Below, one piece after another: positions 41,918-51,199 of a DNA stretch of 64,000 nt. A model generated the notes under the pieces. That model was not told where the DNA came from. It was given only the letters and a program-made list of their open reading frames with translations, and ran no database searches. Position numbers and translations under genes: made by a program. Positions within the stretch are counted from its first letter, which is position 1. Each line of letters opens with the position of its first letter. The stretch comes from Amphiplicatus sp046296195 (GTDB lineage Bacteria > Pseudomonadota > Alphaproteobacteria > Caulobacterales > Parvularculaceae): positions 186,001-250,000 of the forward strand of contig JBKBLR010000001.1 of NCBI GenBank assembly GCA_046296195.1, written 5' to 3'.

Positions 41918-43231
41918 ATGAGGGAAAAACAGTCGATGGTCACAACCGGACTTCGCCGGGCGCTGTTCGGCGCCGTGGCGGCTTCGGCCCTTGCGTTCTC
42001 CATGAGCGGGGTCGCACACGCCAATTACGAGATCGGCCTCAACGCCTACAAGCAGGGCCAATATGACGTCGCCGTCGACATCTGGCGCCGCTTCGCCGTC
42101 GCTGGCGATGTGCGGTCGATGAAAGCCCTTGGCGACGTCTTTTCGGGCGCCGCGCTTGAAGACGCCAAGGGCGCGAAAATTCCGCTCGAGACCGGCAAGA
42201 AGATCGATAATGTCGAGGCGCTGCGCTGGTATTCGCTCGCCGCCTATCACCGCTTCAACGAAGGCTTCCAGCTACCCTCGGCCGAAGAGCGAAATGCGCA
42301 GATCCTCGCCGAGGAGAGGCTCCCCGAAATCCGCTTTCGCATGTCGACGAGCGACGTCGCCAAGGCCGAAAAGCTCGTTTCCGACACCTTCGAGCGCGGC
42401 AGCCCCTATGACCTTTACACGCTCGGCGACATGTACCGCCGCGGCGCCGGCGTCGAGAAGAACAACGTCAAGGCGCTGACGATGTATGCTCTCGCCAAAG
42501 CGCGCGGCGTCGGCGCAGCCTCGATCGCTTTCGAAGAGCTCGAAGCGCTGATGACGAAGAAGGAAGTCGACAGCGCGCTCGAGAAGGTCGTCGGCTGGCA
42601 GCCGCCGCTTCCTGAGGAGCACACTGGCCAGACGCCGCAGCAGAAAGAGCTCGAGCGCACCAAGAAGGAGCTTGAGGAGCTGCGCCTGCAGCAGGCGCTT
42701 TCCGCCATCGCCGACATCGACGTCGAGCTGATCCAGCGCGCCCTCAAATCGCTCGGCATGTATTACGGCCCGATCGACAACACGATGGGCGCCGAGACCC
42801 GGGAGGCGATCCGCCGCTTCCAGTATTCGCGCATCAGCTCCGATACGACGCTGACCGAAGACGAGAAAGACGCGGTGAGAACCGGCGTGCTCACCGCGCG
42901 CCAGACGGTCGAGCTGTTCGCGGCGGCGGCGGCCGAAGGCCATCCGATGTCGCAATATGTCTACGGCGTCATGCATGTGCGCGGAATCGGCGTCGTGCAG
43001 GACGGCGACAAGGCGCTAGAATGGCTGAGCCGCGCGGCGAAAGCCGATCTCGCCATCGCGCATTATGCGCTCGGCGTCGTTTATCGCGACTCAACGCCCG
43101 GCCTCAATCCGGTCAGGCCGGACAAGGCCAAGGCGGCGATCCATTTCGCGCGCGCCCAGTCGCTCGGCTACCGGCCGGCGGCGGAAGCGCTCCGTCAGCT
43201 TGAGTTCGAAAAGCCGCGCGGCATCGAGTAG
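41918..43231 (+). CDS. Exported SLR (Sel1)-repeat protein with peptidoglycan-binding-like domain
   Basis: A 437-residue protein with an N-terminal signal peptide (LFGAVAASALAFSMSGVAHA). Sel1-type helical repeats at the start (YEIGLNAYKQGQYDVAVDIWRR) and later (DLYTLGDMYRRGAGVEKNNVKALTMY; SQYVYGVMHVRGIGVVQDGDKALEWLSRAA; AHYALGVVYRD) flank a peptidoglycan-binding-like domain (IQRALKSLGMYYGPIDNTMGAETREAIRRFQ). A coiled-coil-like stretch (QKELERTKKELEELRLQQAL) precedes it. It is probably periplasmic and wall-associated. It lies 16 bases before the beta-helix protein gene. Confidence 0.8.
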   Translation: MREKQSMVTTGLRRALFGAVAASALAFSMSGVAHANYEIGLNAYKQGQYDVAVDIWRRFAVAGDVRSMKALGDVFSGAALEDAKGAKIPLETGKKIDNVEALRWYSLAAYHRFNEGFQLPSAEERNAQILAEERLPEIRFRMSTSDVAKAEKLVSDTFERGSPYDLYTLGDMYRRGAGVEKNNVKALTMYALAKARGVGAASIAFEELEALMTKKEVDSALEKVVGWQPPLPEEHTGQTPQQKELERTKKELEELRLQQALSAIADIDVELIQRALKSLGMYYGPIDNTMGAETREAIRRFQYSRISSDTTLTEDEKDAVRTGVLTARQTVELFAAAAAEGHPMSQYVYGVMHVRGIGVVQDGDKALEWLSRAAKADLAIAHYALGVVYRDSTPGLNPVRPDKAKAAIHFARAQSLGYRPAAEALRQLEFEKPRGIE

Positions 43232-43247
43232 GTAGGAGAAGAGGCCC

Positions 43248-44671
43248 ATGAAACGCGTACTGACTTTTATGGCGGCGGCGAGCGGCCTCTCGATCGCGCT
43301 CGCCTCGGCCGCTGACGCGCAGACCCTCGGCGGCTTCCCGATCCGCGAACCGGGCGCGACGCGCCCCTCGCCTGGCGACGGCGCGGGCGCCGGCCCTGCC
43401 GGGCCGTCCTCACGCAACGAAGTCATCGTCAGCCAGGACGCCGGCAGCCGCGTGACGACGATCGCGCAGGCGATGCGCCTCGTGCGGCCGGGCGGCACCA
43501 TCCTCGTCAAGGGCGGCACCTATAACGAGAACATCGTCGTCACCAAGCCGGTCGAAATCCGCGGCGTTCCGGGCGATTATGGCCGCAACGCCGTCATTCG
43601 CCCGAACCCGGCGGAATCCTGCATTTCGATCTCCCCGGACTCGGCGCTGGCGACGGTGAGCCTTTCGCAGCTGATTTTTGAATTTGACGACCGGTCCCCC
43701 TCGGGCGCCTGCGTCGACATCAAGGGCGGCACCGTCACCGTCGCCGACAGCTTCATCATCCCGGCCAATTCCGATATTCCGCTGCGGGCCGCCTATGGCC
43801 CGCTCGGCGGCTCGCTGCGGCCCGAACTCGTCGATCACTTGGCGCGTCCGCCGCGCGACCGCAATGACCGGCTCAGCGACGACGCCGCGCGCCTTGAAGG
43901 CTATGTGCGCCGGCACGCCCAGCCGGTCGGCGCGGAAAAACGCGACTGGTCGCTCGTCTCGGGCCCGGGCTCGGTCGAGCAGTTCGCCNNNNNNNNNNCC
44001 ATGTGCGCGGCGCCAAGGGCGTCGGCCTGCTGACCGGCCCCGCTTCGGGGATCCGCGTCGCCGCCGGCGACGTCCGCCTCAACGGCAACGTCATCGTGGG
44101 CGCGCGCACGGCGGTCAATTTCGCCAGCGAGCGCAACGCCGTCATCAAGGGCTCGCTGTCGAATAACGTCGTCATTGGCAATGGCGTCGGCATTGCGGCC
44201 TCCGGCATCGCCGCCGACCTCATCCTGACGCGCAACACCATTCGCTATAACGCCGGTCCCGGCGTCACCGCTGACGTCTATGACGGCGTCAAGATCATCG
44301 GCAACGAGATCACCGGCAACGAGATGGGCATCTATCTCTCCGAGAAGGTGCGCTCGGCGTCGGTCAACTCGAACCTCGTCGCGCAGAACTTCGTCGACGC
44401 CATGCGGGTCTCGTCCGGCTTTTTCGGCGCGGTCGGCGGCAACACTTTCGCCGAAAACGGCGGCTGCACGATCCAGTTCTATTCGGCGGAGCAGAAGATC
44501 ATCAACAACGCCGACATCAAGGTGACGGCGTTCCGCGATTTCACGCCGGTCGTCGCCTATGAAGGCACCAATTATGCGGTCGGCAACGCCGGCGACGCCA
44601 AGAAGAAACCTCGCAAGAAGAAGGGCGACGAGGGAACGATCGAGCTCGCGTCCTGCAACGCGCCGCTCTGA
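43248..44671 (+). CDS. Exported right-handed parallel beta-helix protein, interrupted by an N gap
   Basis: The first part (frame from 43248) has a signal peptide (MKRVLTFMAAASGLSIALASAADA) and a pectate-lyase-like start (TTIAQAMRLVRPGGTILVKGGTYNENIVVTKPVEIRG). After ten Ns (43989-43998) a different frame continues VRGAKGVGLLTGPASGIRVA and then beta-helix repeats (NVVIGNGVGIAASGIAADLI; GVKIIGNEITGNEMGIYLSE), ending KKPRKKKGDEG...SCNAPL. The frame change is explained by filler Ns of arbitrary number, so I treat this as one gene. Polysaccharide binding or lyase activity is only a family-level guess. AGGAGA precedes the ATG. Confidence 0.8.
43989..43998. other. Assembly gap (10 N) in beta-helix gene
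   Basis: Ten Ns of filler length. The two flanks encode parts of one protein in different frames, so the missing length is not a multiple that keeps phase with ten bases. Both flanks look native. Confidence 0.95.
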
Positions 44672-44693
44672 TCATCAGACCCTGCGACCAGCA

Positions 44694-44720
44694 AAGCGCC
44701 CCCGGAAACGGGGGCGTTTT
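44694..44720 (+). terminator. Rho-independent terminator
   Basis: Perfect 8-base arms CGCCCCCG and CGGGGGCG around a GAAA tetraloop, with AAA before and TTTT after, 25 bases downstream of the beta-helix gene stop. With A's on one side and T's on the other it could work in both directions. Confidence 0.9.
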
Positions 44721-44747
44721 CATGTGATGGGTCCTGCAGAGGCTTCC

Positions 44748-44833
44748 TGGTGCGGGCGGTCGGGGTCGAACCGACACTCCTTTGGGGAACCAGATTTTGA
44801 GTCTGGCGCGTCTGCCAATTCCGCCACGCCCGC
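44748..44833 (-). tRNA. tRNA-Leu (CAA)
   Basis: Read on the minus strand, the acceptor stem GCGGGCG pairs with CGCCCGC, followed by discriminator A and an encoded CCA. The anticodon stem CCAGA/TCTGG holds the loop CTCAAAA, giving anticodon CAA, which reads UUG leucine codons. A long variable arm (about 14 bases) and GGTTCGACC in the T arm fit a type II leucine tRNA. Confidence 0.96.
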
Positions 44834-44977
44834 ACGAAAGCTGGATGGCGTTATAGGGCGGCGTGCGGAAAAGGAAACCGGTCAGGGCGCGGCAGGCCCC
44901 GCCGCGCCGTCACCAAAAAATAACCGTGAAGCGGCGATAAGCAGCGGTGGCGCTTGCCTTCAAGCGCGTTCACGGAC

Positions 44978-45730
44978 ATGGGTCCCATGCCTTCCCTCGC
45001 CGCCAGCCGCGCTCCGATGCCCTCAGTCGATCCCGATGAAGAAGCCCGGCACGCGGTCGACGCGCGCTACGGCGTCATCGATCTCTTCCGCGAGATGATC
45101 GCCGATCTCGACGCCCGCTGGCGCGCGGCGCGCGCCGGAGAAAGCCGCGAAGCTGCGGCCGTCGCAGCGCCCGAGGCCGCGCTCGGCGAGATCGTCGACC
45201 GCCTCGACGAACGCGCTTTCGGCCTTCTGCTGCTTCTTCTCGCTTTGCCCTGCACGCCGCCTTTCGTTTATCTCCTGCCGCAGATTGTTTCCGTGCCGAT
45301 GCTGGCGCTCGCCGCGCAGATGGCGGCCGGGCGCCAGTCGCCCTGGTTCCCTCAGTGGATCCGCACGCGGCGCCTGTCGCTCGACGAATTCACCAAGGTG
45401 CTCGATTTCTGCGAGAAATATGTCCGTTGGATCGAGCGGATCGCGCGCCCGCGGCTGCCGGCGGTGACGGGCCGGGCCGGCGCGCGCCTCGTCGGCGCCC
45501 TGATGATGGTGCCCGCGTTGTCGATCCTCGCCCCCTTTCCCGGCACCAACACCGTGCCGGGAATCGGCATCGCCGTCGCCGCGCTCGGCCTCATCCAGCG
45601 CGACGGCCTTCTCGTCATCCTCGGCCTCGCCATCGGACTCCTTTGGGTGACGGCTTTCGTGCTCGTCGCCGTGTTCTTCGGTGTCGAGCTCGCCGCCATG
45701 CTCAAGAGCTGGTTCGCCGGGCTTTTCTGA
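44978..45730 (+). CDS. ExoD-family membrane protein
   Basis: A 250-residue protein, soluble at first (about 1-85) then with about four hydrophobic segments. LGEIVDRLDERAFGLLLLLLALPCTPPF and VLPAPFPGTNTVPG-like residues (LAPFPGTNTVPGIGIAVAALGLIQRDG) match ExoD, a protein first linked to exopolysaccharide synthesis and symbiosis in rhizobia, whose biochemical role is unknown. The ATG at 44978 is used; 44987 is also possible. Confidence 0.85.
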   Translation: MGPMPSLAASRAPMPSVDPDEEARHAVDARYGVIDLFREMIADLDARWRAARAGESREAAAVAAPEAALGEIVDRLDERAFGLLLLLLALPCTPPFVYLLPQIVSVPMLALAAQMAAGRQSPWFPQWIRTRRLSLDEFTKVLDFCEKYVRWIERIARPRLPAVTGRAGARLVGALMMVPALSILAPFPGTNTVPGIGIAVAALGLIQRDGLLVILGLAIGLLWVTAFVLVAVFFGVELAAMLKSWFAGLF

Positions 45731-45798
45731 CCGCGACGCTATCGCCCGCGACGATCTGCGCGAGGGCTGCGCGCCCCGCGTCGATCTATGGTCGCTCC

Positions 45799-46368
45799 AT
45801 GGAACTTGCCGGATTAATTCCTACGGGGCCTCGCGGCGCTCTGGCGTTCGCCGCGGCGTCGAGCGCGCTTCTGCTCGCCGGCGCGCATGCCTTCGAGCAT
45901 ATCGGGGGTCTTGCCCCTTGTCCGCTTTGCCTCGATCAGCGCCAGGCGCACTGGGCGGGCCTCGGCGTCGCGCTCGCGGGCCTTGCGCTCGCCGCGGCGT
46001 TCAAGGCCAAACGCGTAGCCGCCGCCGCCGCCGGCGCCTGCGCGCTCGTCTATCTCTTCAGCGCCGGCCTTGCCTTCTATCACGCCGGGGTCGAGCATAA
46101 ATTCTGGCCGGGACCGACCACTTGCTCCGGCGCCGGGCCCGTCAGCCTTGATCCTTCAGCGCTCGACGCCGTGTTGAAGGGAGCAGCACCGGTCGTCTCG
46201 TGCACCGAGGCCGCTTGGACGCTCTTCGGCGTTTCCATGGCGGGCTACAATCTGCTGGCCTCGGCGGCGTTGTTCGCCCTGTGCGCGGTCGCCGCGGCGC
46301 GCGCGATCGGCGAAGCCCGGAGCGCCGCCCGCCCGCGCGCGCGAAACGACCGCAAGGTGAGCGCATGA
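45799..46368 (+). CDS. dsbB: Disulfide bond formation protein B
   Basis: A 189-residue inner-membrane protein with four hydrophobic segments. The first periplasmic loop has Cys41-Pro-Leu-Cys44 (APCPLCLDQRQAHW), and the second has Cys in TTCSGAG and VVSCTEAAW, the two redox pairs of DsbB, which reoxidises DsbA and passes electrons to quinones. It overlaps the quinone-synthesis gene coq7 by four bases. Confidence 0.92.
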   Translation: MELAGLIPTGPRGALAFAAASSALLLAGAHAFEHIGGLAPCPLCLDQRQAHWAGLGVALAGLALAAAFKAKRVAAAAAGACALVYLFSAGLAFYHAGVEHKFWPGPTTCSGAGPVSLDPSALDAVLKGAAPVVSCTEAAWTLFGVSMAGYNLLASAALFALCAVAAARAIGEARSAARPRARNDRKVSA

Positions 46369-46913
46369 GCGCCCCGCTGCGACCGGGCGCGCGCGACCAG
46401 CGTCTCGCCGAGATGCTGCGCGTCGATCACGCAGGCGAATATGGCGCGGTGCAGATCTATCGCGGCCAGCGGGCCATTTTTGACCGCGCGCCGGGGCGCG
46501 CCGACATCGCCGCGCGTCTGAAGAAGATGGAGGACGGCGAAGCGTCGCACCTCGCCGCCTTCGACAGCCTTCTCGCCGAGCGCCGCGTGCGCCCGACCCT
46601 TCTCGCGCCGGTCTGGAACGCCGCCGGTTACGCGCTCGGCCTGACGACCGCGCTGATGGGCGAGAAAGCCGCGATGGCGGCGACCGCCGCTGTCGAGGAG
46701 GTGATCGAGAAGCACTATGCGGCGCAGGCCGACGAGATTCGGGAGGCGGAGCCTGCGCTCGCTCAAACCGTCGCCGCGTTCCGCGACGACGAACTGGCCC
46801 ACAAGGCGACGGCGGAAGCGCACGGCGCGATGGAGGCGCCCGCCTATCCGCTGATGCGGCTTCTGATCCAGGCGGGCTGCCGGGCCGCAATCAGGCTCTC
46901 CGAGAAGATCTGA
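46365..46913 (+). CDS. coq7: Demethoxyubiquinone hydroxylase (Coq7)
   Basis: A 182-residue di-iron hydroxylase of ubiquinone synthesis. The carboxylate/His motifs are visible as LRVDHAGEYGAVQIY, KKMEDGEASHLAAF, TAAVEEVIEKHY and FRDDELAHKATA. Its ATG overlaps the dsbB stop (ATGA). The pairing fits a need for quinone by DsbB and the bd oxidase. Confidence 0.95.
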   Translation: MSAPLRPGARDQRLAEMLRVDHAGEYGAVQIYRGQRAIFDRAPGRADIAARLKKMEDGEASHLAAFDSLLAERRVRPTLLAPVWNAAGYALGLTTALMGEKAAMAATAAVEEVIEKHYAAQADEIREAEPALAQTVAAFRDDELAHKATAEAHGAMEAPAYPLMRLLIQAGCRAAIRLSEKI

Positions 46914-46992
46914 CGCGCCGGCGCCGATTGCTTTGGCGGCGCGGCCGGCGCAGGATTCACCGTCAAGGGATCAGCAACTTCAGGACCACGTC

Positions 46993-48921
46993 ATGATCGA
47001 AAAACGAACGGCGCGCATCGCCGCCATGCTCGGCGGCGCCTGCCTGCTCGCGATCGCCGCAGGCTGCGCGAAGAAGGCGGAGCCTGCAAAGCCGGACGCC
47101 GCCGCAGCGGCCGCAGCCGAAGCCGGCGACGAAACCACACGCGCCCGCGCTTTGCTCGACAAGGTCGAGACGACCTATCGCGAACTCTTCGAGGAGGCAG
47201 GCCGCATCCAGTGGGTCAACGCGACCTACATCACCGATGACACCGACTGGCTGGCCGCCAAAAGCGCCGCCGAACTGACGAAGCTGTCGGTCGAGTTCGC
47301 CAAGGAGGCCGCGACCTTCAAGGACGCCGCGCTTCCGGCCGACCTTCGCCGCAAGCTCGATTTCATTACCCTTGGCATCGTCGCCCCGGCGCCGTCGCGC
47401 GAGGGCGCGGCGAAAGAGCTCGCCGACATCACGACGCGCCTCGGTTCGACCTATTCGACAGGAACCATCAATCTGTCGGGCGGCGCCTTTTCCGCCGCCG
47501 ACCTCAAGGCGGCGCTGACGCGCGTGCGCGGCGAGGACGGCGACACCGCGAATCCGGTCGTCCGACAGAACGAGACCGAGCTCCTGATGCGCCAGCTGCG
47601 CGATCCGGCCGAGCTCGCCGAGGTGTGGACGAAGTGGAACGATTACGCCGCGCGCATGAAAGGCGATTACGCGCGCATGGTCGAGATCAGCAATGAGGGC
47701 GCGAAGGAGCTCGGCTACGCCGACACCGGCGCGCTCTGGCGCGCGGGCTATGACATGAGCCCGGAGGAATTCGAAGCCGAGGTCGACCGCCTCTGGGGCC
47801 AGGTCAAGCCGCTCTATGACCAGCTCCACTGCTTTGTCCGCGCCGAACTCAACAAGAAATATGGCGACGCCGTCGTCCCGCTCGGCGAGCCGATCCGTGC
47901 GGACCTTCTCGGCAACATGTGGGCCCAAGAATGGGGCGCGATCGGCGACATCGTGTCAGTCGGCCCGCAGAAATCCTCGGTCGATCTCGACGCGCTGCTG
48001 AAGGCGAAGGGCTATGACCCCGTCAAAATGGTGAAGACGGGCGAGAACTTCTTCGTCTCGCTCGGCTTCGACCCCCTGCCCGACACGTTCTGGAGGCGCT
48101 CGCAGATCGTCAAGCCGCCGGGCCGCGAGGTCGTCTGCCACGCCTCCGCCTGGGACATCGACCTCAAAGACGACATCCGCATCAAGATGTGCACGACGGT
48201 CGGCGCAGAGGATTTCGTCACCATCCACCACGAACTCGGCCACAACTTCTATCAGCGCGCCTACAAAAACCAGCCGGTTCTTTTCCAGAACGGCGCCAAT
48301 GACGGCTTCCACGAGGCGATCGGCGACATGATCGCGCTGTCGATCACTCCGGAATATCTGAAGCAGATCGGCCTTCTCGATGCCGTGCCGCCGGCCTCCG
48401 AAGACCTCGGCCTTTTGATGCGGCAGGCGCTCGACAAGATCGCGTTCCTGCCCTTCGGCCTCGTCGTCGACAAGTTCCGCTGGGACGTCTTCTCGGGCGA
48501 GATCACGCCTGACCGCTATAATGAGGGCTGGTGGGCGCTGCGAACCCAATATCAGGGCATCGCGCCGCCCGCCCCGCGTCCCATCGACGGCTTCGACGCC
48601 GGATCAAAATACCACGTTCCCGGCAATGTTCCGTATACGCGCTATTTCCTCGCGCGCATTCTGCAGTTCCAGTTCTATAAGGCGGCCTGCGACCAGATCG
48701 GCTGGAAGGGCCCATTGCACCGCTGTTCGTTCTATGGCTCGAAGGAGGTCGGCCGGAGGCTCAACGCCATGCTCGAGATGGGCGCTTCAAAACCCTGGCC
48801 CGACGCGCTGGAGGCCTTCACCGGCAGCCGGCGCATGGACGGGTCGGCGATCGTCGCTTATTTCGCGCCGCTGATGGAGGAGCTTAAGAAGCAGAACGAA
48901 GGACGCCAGTGCGGCTGGTGA
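46993..48921 (+). CDS. M2-family peptidyl-dipeptidase (ACE-like)
   Basis: A 642-residue zinc peptidase of the angiotensin-converting-enzyme family. MIEKRTARIAAMLGGACLLAIAAGC is a lipoprotein signal with lipobox AAGC, so the enzyme is probably an envelope lipoprotein. The zinc site is H413-E-L-G-H417 in TIHHELGHNFYQ, with the third ligand in GFHEAIGDMIALS. AYKNQPVLFQNGANDGFHEA and SGEITPDRYNEGWWALR are M2 motifs. It removes dipeptides from peptide C-termini. A terminator follows at 49013. Confidence 0.93.
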   Translation: MIEKRTARIAAMLGGACLLAIAAGCAKKAEPAKPDAAAAAAAEAGDETTRARALLDKVETTYRELFEEAGRIQWVNATYITDDTDWLAAKSAAELTKLSVEFAKEAATFKDAALPADLRRKLDFITLGIVAPAPSREGAAKELADITTRLGSTYSTGTINLSGGAFSAADLKAALTRVRGEDGDTANPVVRQNETELLMRQLRDPAELAEVWTKWNDYAARMKGDYARMVEISNEGAKELGYADTGALWRAGYDMSPEEFEAEVDRLWGQVKPLYDQLHCFVRAELNKKYGDAVVPLGEPIRADLLGNMWAQEWGAIGDIVSVGPQKSSVDLDALLKAKGYDPVKMVKTGENFFVSLGFDPLPDTFWRRSQIVKPPGREVVCHASAWDIDLKDDIRIKMCTTVGAEDFVTIHHELGHNFYQRAYKNQPVLFQNGANDGFHEAIGDMIALSITPEYLKQIGLLDAVPPASEDLGLLMRQALDKIAFLPFGLVVDKFRWDVFSGEITPDRYNEGWWALRTQYQGIAPPAPRPIDGFDAGSKYHVPGNVPYTRYFLARILQFQFYKAACDQIGWKGPLHRCSFYGSKEVGRRLNAMLEMGASKPWPDALEAFTGSRRMDGSAIVAYFAPLMEELKKQNEGRQCGW

Positions 48922-49012
48922 TGCGCGCCGCGTAACCGGTCGACGATGTCAACCATGAAGGATTCTGCTTATTGATCGGTTGACTCTCCTCGCCGTTCCG
49001 CCTGACCTTCGC

Positions 49013-49051
49013 AAATCGCGCCGCGGCTCCCGCCCGGCGCGATTTTTGTTT
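49013..49051 (+). terminator. Rho-independent terminator after the M2 peptidase
   Basis: AAATCGCGCCG and CGGCGCGATTT form an 11-base stem around an 11-base loop, and TTTGTTT follows. It ends the peptidase transcript about 90 bases after its stop. The rest of the 243-base spacer before coaE is plain, GC-rich sequence. Confidence 0.85.
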
Positions 49052-49164
49052 AGGCCCCGCGGCCGCGCCCCCTCTCCCGCAAGCGCAGGAAGCAGCGCTG
49101 CGGCGCGGGAAAAGGGCGCCTTTCGCGACCCTTCTCGCTGCGCCTTCGCGCGCGAAAAGACGGC

Positions 49165-49758
49165 TCACGCCCGCGCGCGCAGCGCCTTCATCACCGCAGC
49201 GACCTGCGCCCGCGTCTCGGCGAGGCTGGCGCCGGTGTCGATGACGAAATCGGACCGGCGGCGCTTTTCGGCGTCGGGCGTCTGCTTCATCAGGATCGAA
49301 CGGAATTTCATCTCGGTCATGCCGGGCCGGGCGAGCACCCGCGCGCGCTGCGCCTCGGCCGGCGCCGACACGACGACAACAGTGTCGAAGAATTTCTCCG
49401 CGCCCTTCTCGAAGAGCAGCGGAATGTCGAGAACAACGATTTCCGCGCCTGCCCGCGCCGCTTCGTCGATGAAGGCGCCGCGGTCTGCGCCGACGAGCGG
49501 ATGGACAAGCGCCTCGAGCTCGGCGAGCCGCACGGCGTCGTTGAGGACAAGCGCGGAGAGCCTTTCGCGGTCGACGCCGTCCGGCCCGATCGCTTCCGGG
49601 AAGCGCTCCCTTACCGCAAGATATCCCGGAGCGCCCGGAGCGTAGAGGCGCCTTACCGCGGCGTCGGCGTCCCAAACCGCCGCGCCTTCCTCCGCGAACA
49701 TCGCCGCGACGGTCGATTTGCCCATCCCGATCGACCCGGTGAGCCCGACGGTGATCAT
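49165..49758 (-). CDS. coaE: Dephospho-CoA kinase
   Basis: A 197-residue kinase for the last step of CoA synthesis. The P-loop GSIGMGKST is at residues 8-16, followed by DADAAVRRLYAPG and the CoaE motif VVLDIPLLFEKG. The ATG at 49758 overlaps the aroE stop by four bases (ATGA). In relatives dnaQ follows directly on this strand; here it is 36 kb away. Confidence 0.95.
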   Translation of the reverse strand: MITVGLTGSIGMGKSTVAAMFAEEGAAVWDADAAVRRLYAPGAPGYLAVRERFPEAIGPDGVDRERLSALVLNDAVRLAELEALVHPLVGADRGAFIDEAARAGAEIVVLDIPLLFEKGAEKFFDTVVVVSAPAEAQRARVLARPGMTEMKFRSILMKQTPDAEKRRRSDFVIDTGASLAETRAQVAAVMKALRARA

Positions 49759-50606
49759 CGCCCTTCCCTCGCCTTCAGCGCGGCGACGAGCCGCGCGCGC
49801 AACTCGGCATCGACGACTGCTGTCGATCCGAGCCAAGCGCGATAGCCGATCGCCGCCTGATGCATCAGCATCGAAAGCCCGTCGACAAGGGTCGCGCCGC
49901 GCGCGCGCGCGGCGGCGAGCAGCGGCGTTTCAAGCGGCGAATAGACGATATCGGCGACAGCGGCGCCGCGCGGCAGGCGCGCGAGGTCGATGTCGAGCGG
50001 CGCTTCGCCGGTCATGCCGAGCGAGGTCGCATTGACGAGCAGGTCGACGCCGCCGACCGCGTCGCTGCGCGCTTCCCAGTCGATCGCCTCGCCGTCAACA
50101 AGCAGCGCAAGATGGCGCGCGCGATGCGCAGTGCGGTTGGCGATCATGATCTTGCGCGCGCCGGCAAGGCGCTTCAGCGCGATTGCGACGCCGCGCGCCG
50201 CGCCGCCCCCGCCCAGCACGAGCGCGGTTCGCGGCCTCACGCCCGCCTCCTCGAGCGACGCCGCAAAGCCTGCAATATCGGAATTGTGGGCGTGGATGCG
50301 CCGGCCGGAAAAGGTCAGCATATTGGCGGCGCCCGCCGCCCGCGCCTCCTCGCTCGCGTCGTCACACAAACCCATCGCGCGTTCCTTGTGAGGGAGCGTG
50401 ACGTTGACGCCTGCATAGCCCTCGAGGATCAACCGTTCGATCGCCGCCTTGAAAGTGTCGTAACTCGGCTCGACCGGAATCGCTTCATAAGCGATTTGCC
50501 TTCCCTCGCGCGCAGCCCAGGTCGCGTGGATGACAGGCGACAGCGAATGCCCGACCGGCCAGCCGACGACCCCGGCCTTGCGGACAGGGACGCCGGCGCT
50601 CACCAT
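49755..50606 (-). CDS. aroE: Shikimate dehydrogenase
   Basis: A 283-residue NADPH-dependent enzyme reducing 3-dehydroshikimate. GWPVGHSLSPVIH holds the shikimate-binding Ser pair, VNVTLPHKERA the catalytic Lys, HNSDIAGFAASLE the Asn/Asp pair, and LVLGGGGAARGVAIAL the NADP loop. It overlaps both maf (seven bases) and coaE (four bases) within a tight operon. Confidence 0.96.
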   Translation of the reverse strand: MVSAGVPVRKAGVVGWPVGHSLSPVIHATWAAREGRQIAYEAIPVEPSYDTFKAAIERLILEGYAGVNVTLPHKERAMGLCDDASEEARAAGAANMLTFSGRRIHAHNSDIAGFAASLEEAGVRPRTALVLGGGGAARGVAIALKRLAGARKIMIANRTAHRARHLALLVDGEAIDWEARSDAVGGVDLLVNATSLGMTGEAPLDIDLARLPRGAAVADIVYSPLETPLLAAARARGATLVDGLSMLMHQAAIGYRAWLGSTAVVDAELRARLVAALKAREGR

Positions 50607-51199
50607 GGCAGAGCCCCGCGCTCCTTCAGGAAACCGAGAAGCGGAAAGAGCGCCAGGCCGAGCACAGTAAAATGATCGCCCTCGATGCGCTCGAAAAGCC
50701 TTCCGCCGAGCCTCTCGACCTGATAGGCGCCGACGCTCGCCAGAACCTCCTCGCCGGCGGCGGTGAGATAATCTTCGATCTCGCTGCGCGTCATCGCGCG
50801 CATATGCAGTGTCGCGCTTGCGCCATGCTCGAACAAAACGGCGCGGTTCTCGACGACGCAGACGCCGTTGACGAGACGGTGCGCCCTGCCCGCGCAGCGC
50901 TCCAGCCGGTCGGCCGCTTCGCGAAGCGTTTTCGGCTTGTCGAAGATCTCCGCATCCATCTCCATGATCTGATCGGCGCCGATGATGAGCGCGCCCGGCG
51001 CATCGATGGAGCGCGCCTTTTCCCGCGCGAGCGCGAGCGCGAGGCCCTGAGCGTCGAAACCGTCTTTCAGGAAGGCCTGCTTCAGGGCGGATTCGTCCGC
51101 TTCGGGCCGCATCGCCCGATACGAAACGCCGGCGGCGTCGAGGATCTGGCGCCTTATGGCGCTCGTTGAGGCCAGAATGACGCGCGGTTCACTCATCAA
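50600..51199 (-). CDS. maf: Maf-family nucleotide pyrophosphatase
   Basis: A 199-residue house-cleaning pyrophosphatase. RVILASTSAIRRQILDAAG is the Maf P-loop-like start, GALIIGADQIMEMD carries the catalytic Asp, and VGAYQVERLGGRLFERIEGD is the conserved C-terminal part. Maf proteins hydrolyse non-canonical or modified nucleoside triphosphates. The start overlaps the ppsR end by 11 bases. Confidence 0.93.
   Translation of the reverse strand: MMSEPRVILASTSAIRRQILDAAGVSYRAMRPEADESALKQAFLKDGFDAQGLALALAREKARSIDAPGALIIGADQIMEMDAEIFDKPKTLREAADRLERCAGRAHRLVNGVCVVENRAVLFEHGASATLHMRAMTRSEIEDYLTAAGEEVLASVGAYQVERLGGRLFERIEGDHFTVLGLALFPLLGFLKERGALPW

Noticed and set aside
48858..48956. Minus-strand frame starting MVDIVDRLRG, resembling the start of common phage-type hypothetical proteins.
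   Set aside because: Only about ten residues match, there is no ribosome site, and the frame runs into the end of the M2 peptidase gene and stops after 32 codons.
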